In this document: piece after piece, positions 32,340 through 34,221 of the stretch
Layout of the letters: each line of letters opens with the position of its first letter
How positions within the stretch are numbered: position 1 is the first letter of the stretch
NCBI GenBank assembly: GCA_964413755.1
Contig: CAYPTW010000017.1
Span: 1-34,221, forward strand
Direction of reading: 5' to 3'
DNA: 34,221 bases
Source: XN24 sp964413755
GTDB lineage: Bacteria > Pseudomonadota > Gammaproteobacteria > Steroidobacterales > XN24
The notes under the pieces: model-generated
Seen by the model: only the letters and a program-made list of their open reading frames with translations
Database searches by the model: none
Told to the model about the DNA's origin: nothing
Translations under genes and position numbers: made by a program

Positions 32340-32394
32340 CGGCGGCGAAAGCACGGTACACCCCGCGCGCGAGGTCCAGTTCATTGCTCATTGC
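32340..32394. repeat. 55-base repeat, right copy at assembly gap
   Basis: Second copy of 32185-32239. On the minus strand it holds the same first 17 codons (start 32391) of the SnoaL-like gene. Here it is preceded by a proper ribosome site (GGGGAG about nine bases upstream, on the bases following 32394), which the left copy lacks. The real start of the gene is therefore on this side of the gap. Confidence 0.9.
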
Positions 32395-32500
32395 TTGTTC
32401 TCCCCTGGCGCCGCGGATCGACGCCTTGCCGGGGCGGCATATAACACGCGGGGGCGGATTGTTGTAATGCAGCAGCGGGAGGAGCGGTGCGGCCGGACGG

Positions 32501-33847
32501 TCACTCGCCGCCGCGCGAGATCTCGGCGACCCGGCTGGCGAGACGCACGATCTGCGGCCAGTCGTGCACCACGATGTCCTGCGCGTGCGCCAGGCTGTTG
32601 CGCAGCGATTCCATGTCTTTCGAGATGCGCTTGGCGGCGCCCTTCGTCTCGAACCCGAACGCGGTGAGGCCGCCCGGGGCTTCCAGAAGCACACGCACCT
32701 TGTCCCCGTACTGCAGGCAGTCCAGCAGTTCGCACTGGTGGCCCCGCCGCAAGCGCTCGGCGTAGAGTTCCCGCGCCTTTGCCAGGCGCGACGGCGACAC
32801 GATGCCGGTCCAGCCGTCACCCGGCCAATGCGTCCGGATCCAGCTGGTGATCTCAATCTCGACCACGGTCACGATGCCGAACAGCCACATGCGCACGACT
32901 GGCTTGAGGAAATCGGCCCGCGTGATCACGCCGACCACCTGGCCGAGCAGCGTCACGAAGCAGAATTCGTGCCGGTTCAGCACATGCACCACGTCGGAGA
33001 GGGGTGCCTCCGTCTGGAGCAGCTGGTCGGCTGCGAAGGTCCGCAGGCGGCCCTCCTCGGCAGCGAGGCCCTCGCGGGTGACATATCCCCTCACCTCGCC
33101 ATCGATCCGGATGCCCGCTACCGCAAGACCGAGGTCATCCAGCAGTCGCGCCAGTTCGGCTGGGCCGCGCACGGAGTCGAAAGAATGCATCGGCTCGACA
33201 ATATCGCCGGCGCGGAAACCCGTGGCGAACAACCGGGTGACCCGCGCGGGCACGGCATCCCAGGCGGGCGCCGGCTTGTCCAGCTCTTCCTCCACGAGCA
33301 GCCCTGGCGACGCGAGCGCCGGCAGCCCGAGCTTGGCAGCGCTCTCGGCGAGCACTCTTCTTGCCCGCGCCATCAACCGGTGATCGCCGCCCTCCAGCAC
33401 CTCGACCAGCGCGACCGCCTCGGCGACGAACACGCGCCCGAACTTCGGATCGTTGCCGGCGATATCCCTGGCGTTGTCGATGAGGTCGGCCAGCTTGACG
33501 GTCTTGGCGCGATGGCTGGCACGCGCGAGGTGCGCCCGGTCGAGGGCCTTGCGCACCGCCCGGTTGCCGTCCGACGGACGGCTGACGTCCGTGACCTCGG
33601 CAACGAGGGCCGCCACCTCGCTGCCGACCTCCGCCTCGAGGTCCTCCCAGGTGGCGGGCGTGTCCTCCAGGGTGTCGTGCAGCCAGGCGGCCGCTATCGT
33701 GGCGGGGTCGTCGGTCACTTCGGCGACAAGCTGCGCCACCCGCTTGAGATGCACGTCATAAGGCTGGTTGGTGTACTTGCGGCGCTGGTCGATGCGCGCA
33801 TGGGCATGCACCGCGAAGTCCCGGGCGCGTTGCACGAGGTCAGGCAT
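32501..33847 (-). CDS. MESH1-like HD hydrolase fused to a CBS region
   Basis: 448 aa. Residues 1 to about 175 match the HD phosphohydrolase domain of RelA/SpoT and MESH1 alarmone hydrolases. The metal/catalytic set is present: H33, H57-D58, E61-D62 (HDTLEDT) and D121/N125 in KLADLIDN, spaced almost as in MESH1. No synthetase or TGS/ACT domain follows. Residues of about 205-315 look like a CBS pair (TRLFATGFRAGDIVEPMHSF, and VLNRHEFCFVTLLGQVVGVITRADF). A further 130-residue C-terminal part (about 318-448) with WLFGIVTVVEIEITSWIRT is unassigned. A (p)ppGpp or related nucleotide hydrolase controlled by an adenylate ligand at the CBS site is a reasonable inference. Confidence 0.8.
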   Translation of the reverse strand: MPDLVQRARDFAVHAHARIDQRRKYTNQPYDVHLKRVAQLVAEVTDDPATIAAAWLHDTLEDTPATWEDLEAEVGSEVAALVAEVTDVSRPSDGNRAVRKALDRAHLARASHRAKTVKLADLIDNARDIAGNDPKFGRVFVAEAVALVEVLEGGDHRLMARARRVLAESAAKLGLPALASPGLLVEEELDKPAPAWDAVPARVTRLFATGFRAGDIVEPMHSFDSVRGPAELARLLDDLGLAVAGIRIDGEVRGYVTREGLAAEEGRLRTFAADQLLQTEAPLSDVVHVLNRHEFCFVTLLGQVVGVITRADFLKPVVRMWLFGIVTVVEIEITSWIRTHWPGDGWTGIVSPSRLAKARELYAERLRRGHQCELLDCLQYGDKVRVLLEAPGGLTAFGFETKGAAKRISKDMESLRNSLAHAQDIVVHDWPQIVRLASRVAEISRGGE

Positions 33848-33887
33848 GTGGAGCTCGCAGTCCGGCCTCGGTCATCGGGATCTCCGG

Positions 33888-34221
33888 TCAGCCACTGTCA
33901 GCCGGATGGTAGCGCGTATCCCGACCGTAGCGCGCGATGACCTCGGCCTGCCGGCGACGGCTCACCGGCGCCTCCAGCCCGCCGGCGAGCTGGCACACCA
34001 GGTGGCTGCCCTTGCGCCGCAGCCCCCGCACGTGCCGGTCAGCCACCCAGTGCGAGCGGTGCACGCGTATTCCCCGCTCGCGGAGCTCCGCCTCCGCGTC
34101 CGAGAGGTTGTACAGCAGCATGGTTCGACCGCGCGGGGTATGGACGTGCAGGTAGTGGAGGTCGGAGCTCAATAACACGACGTCCGTGCCCAGCGCCTCG
34201 GGCAGCTGTTCCAGCAGGCCG
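33888..34221 (-). CDS. LytTR-domain transcriptional regulator, C-terminal part
   Basis: The 3-prime end of a gene that runs off the window; the frame is open to base 34221. The 110 or so visible residues form a LytTR DNA-binding domain: DVVLLSSDLHYLHVHTPRG, then IRVHRSHWVADRHVRGLRR and EAPVSRRRQ. These are the classic HYL.V.T, VHRS.WV and PVSR signatures. The upstream part (a receiver, membrane or other sensor domain) is not in the window. It lies 40 bases upstream of the HD-CBS gene on the same strand and could be co-transcribed with it. Confidence 0.85.
   Translation of the reverse strand, partial: GLLEQLPEALGTDVVLLSSDLHYLHVHTPRGRTMLLYNLSDAEAELRERGIRVHRSHWVADRHVRGLRRKGSHLVCQLAGGLEAPVSRRRQAEVIARYGRDTRYHPADSG

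Noticed and set aside
32185..32394. Biological direct repeat or attachment site
   Set aside because: The identical flanks are exactly 55 bases and end at the N-run, which is better explained by k-mer overlap of contigs.

Overview
The window is GC-rich (roughly 68-70% by eye), densely coding bacterial DNA. It has inner- and outer-membrane lipoprotein signals, a PNAG export operon and TolQ/TolR-type proteins, so it comes from a Gram-negative proteobacterium, most likely a gammaproteobacterium. The exact lineage cannot be fixed from sequence alone. It looks like a draft or metagenome assembly: a run of 100 N (32240-32339) is flanked on both sides by an identical 55-base sequence, the signature of two contigs overlapping by one assembly k-mer.

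Layout. (1) 1-2671, minus strand: the start of a membrane-anchored protein, a Ca2+/cation antiporter-family protein and an MgtC/DUF4010 membrane protein. (2) 2828-5227, plus: a fused membrane/spermidine-synthase-like protein. (3) 5323-11436, plus: a complete, translationally coupled pgaABCD operon for synthesis, deacetylation and export of poly-beta-1,6-N-acetylglucosamine (biofilm matrix). (4) 11469-12836, minus: a BON-LysM protein and an unrecognised protein. (5) 12914-15054, plus: a multi-pass membrane protein, then a small membrane protein coupled to an XRE repressor behind an AT-rich promoter. (6) 15289-31582, plus: a cyclic-di-GMP-I (GEMM-I) riboswitch followed by 17 closely packed genes, described below. 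(7) 31613-34221, minus: two NTF2-fold proteins (one short and at the assembly junction), a MESH1-like HD domain fused to a CBS region, and the end of a LytTR regulator.

The main object of interest is region 6. The riboswitch leads into a beta-propeller lipoprotein with three CxxCH haem motifs and a small lipoprotein with a CX4CH motif. Next come two outer-membrane beta-barrel proteins, a TlpA thioredoxin, DUF4266 and DUF3570 proteins and a periplasmic protein of unknown fold. These are followed by three TPR proteins, a small periplasmic protein, one ExbB/TolQ/MotA protein, two ExbD/TolR proteins, an AgmX/TonB-like Pro- and Gly-rich transducer and a GspC-like PDZ protein. Most junctions are overlapping or within about 12 bases, so it reads as one transcription unit. 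The composition (one TolQ, two TolR, a TonB-like linker, TPR proteins and lipoprotein, and outer-membrane barrels) parallels the Agl-Glt envelope motor of Myxococcus. Here it is placed under a c-di-GMP sensor and joined to surface haem lipoproteins. The inference is a proton-driven, envelope-spanning machine acting on or assembling surface redox proteins; neither cargo nor function can be read from the sequence.

Two c-di-GMP outputs therefore lie within 10 kb: PgaC/PgaD, whose E. coli homologues are allosterically activated by c-di-GMP, and the riboswitch-led cluster. This suggests the neighbourhood is organised around surface attachment and the biofilm state.
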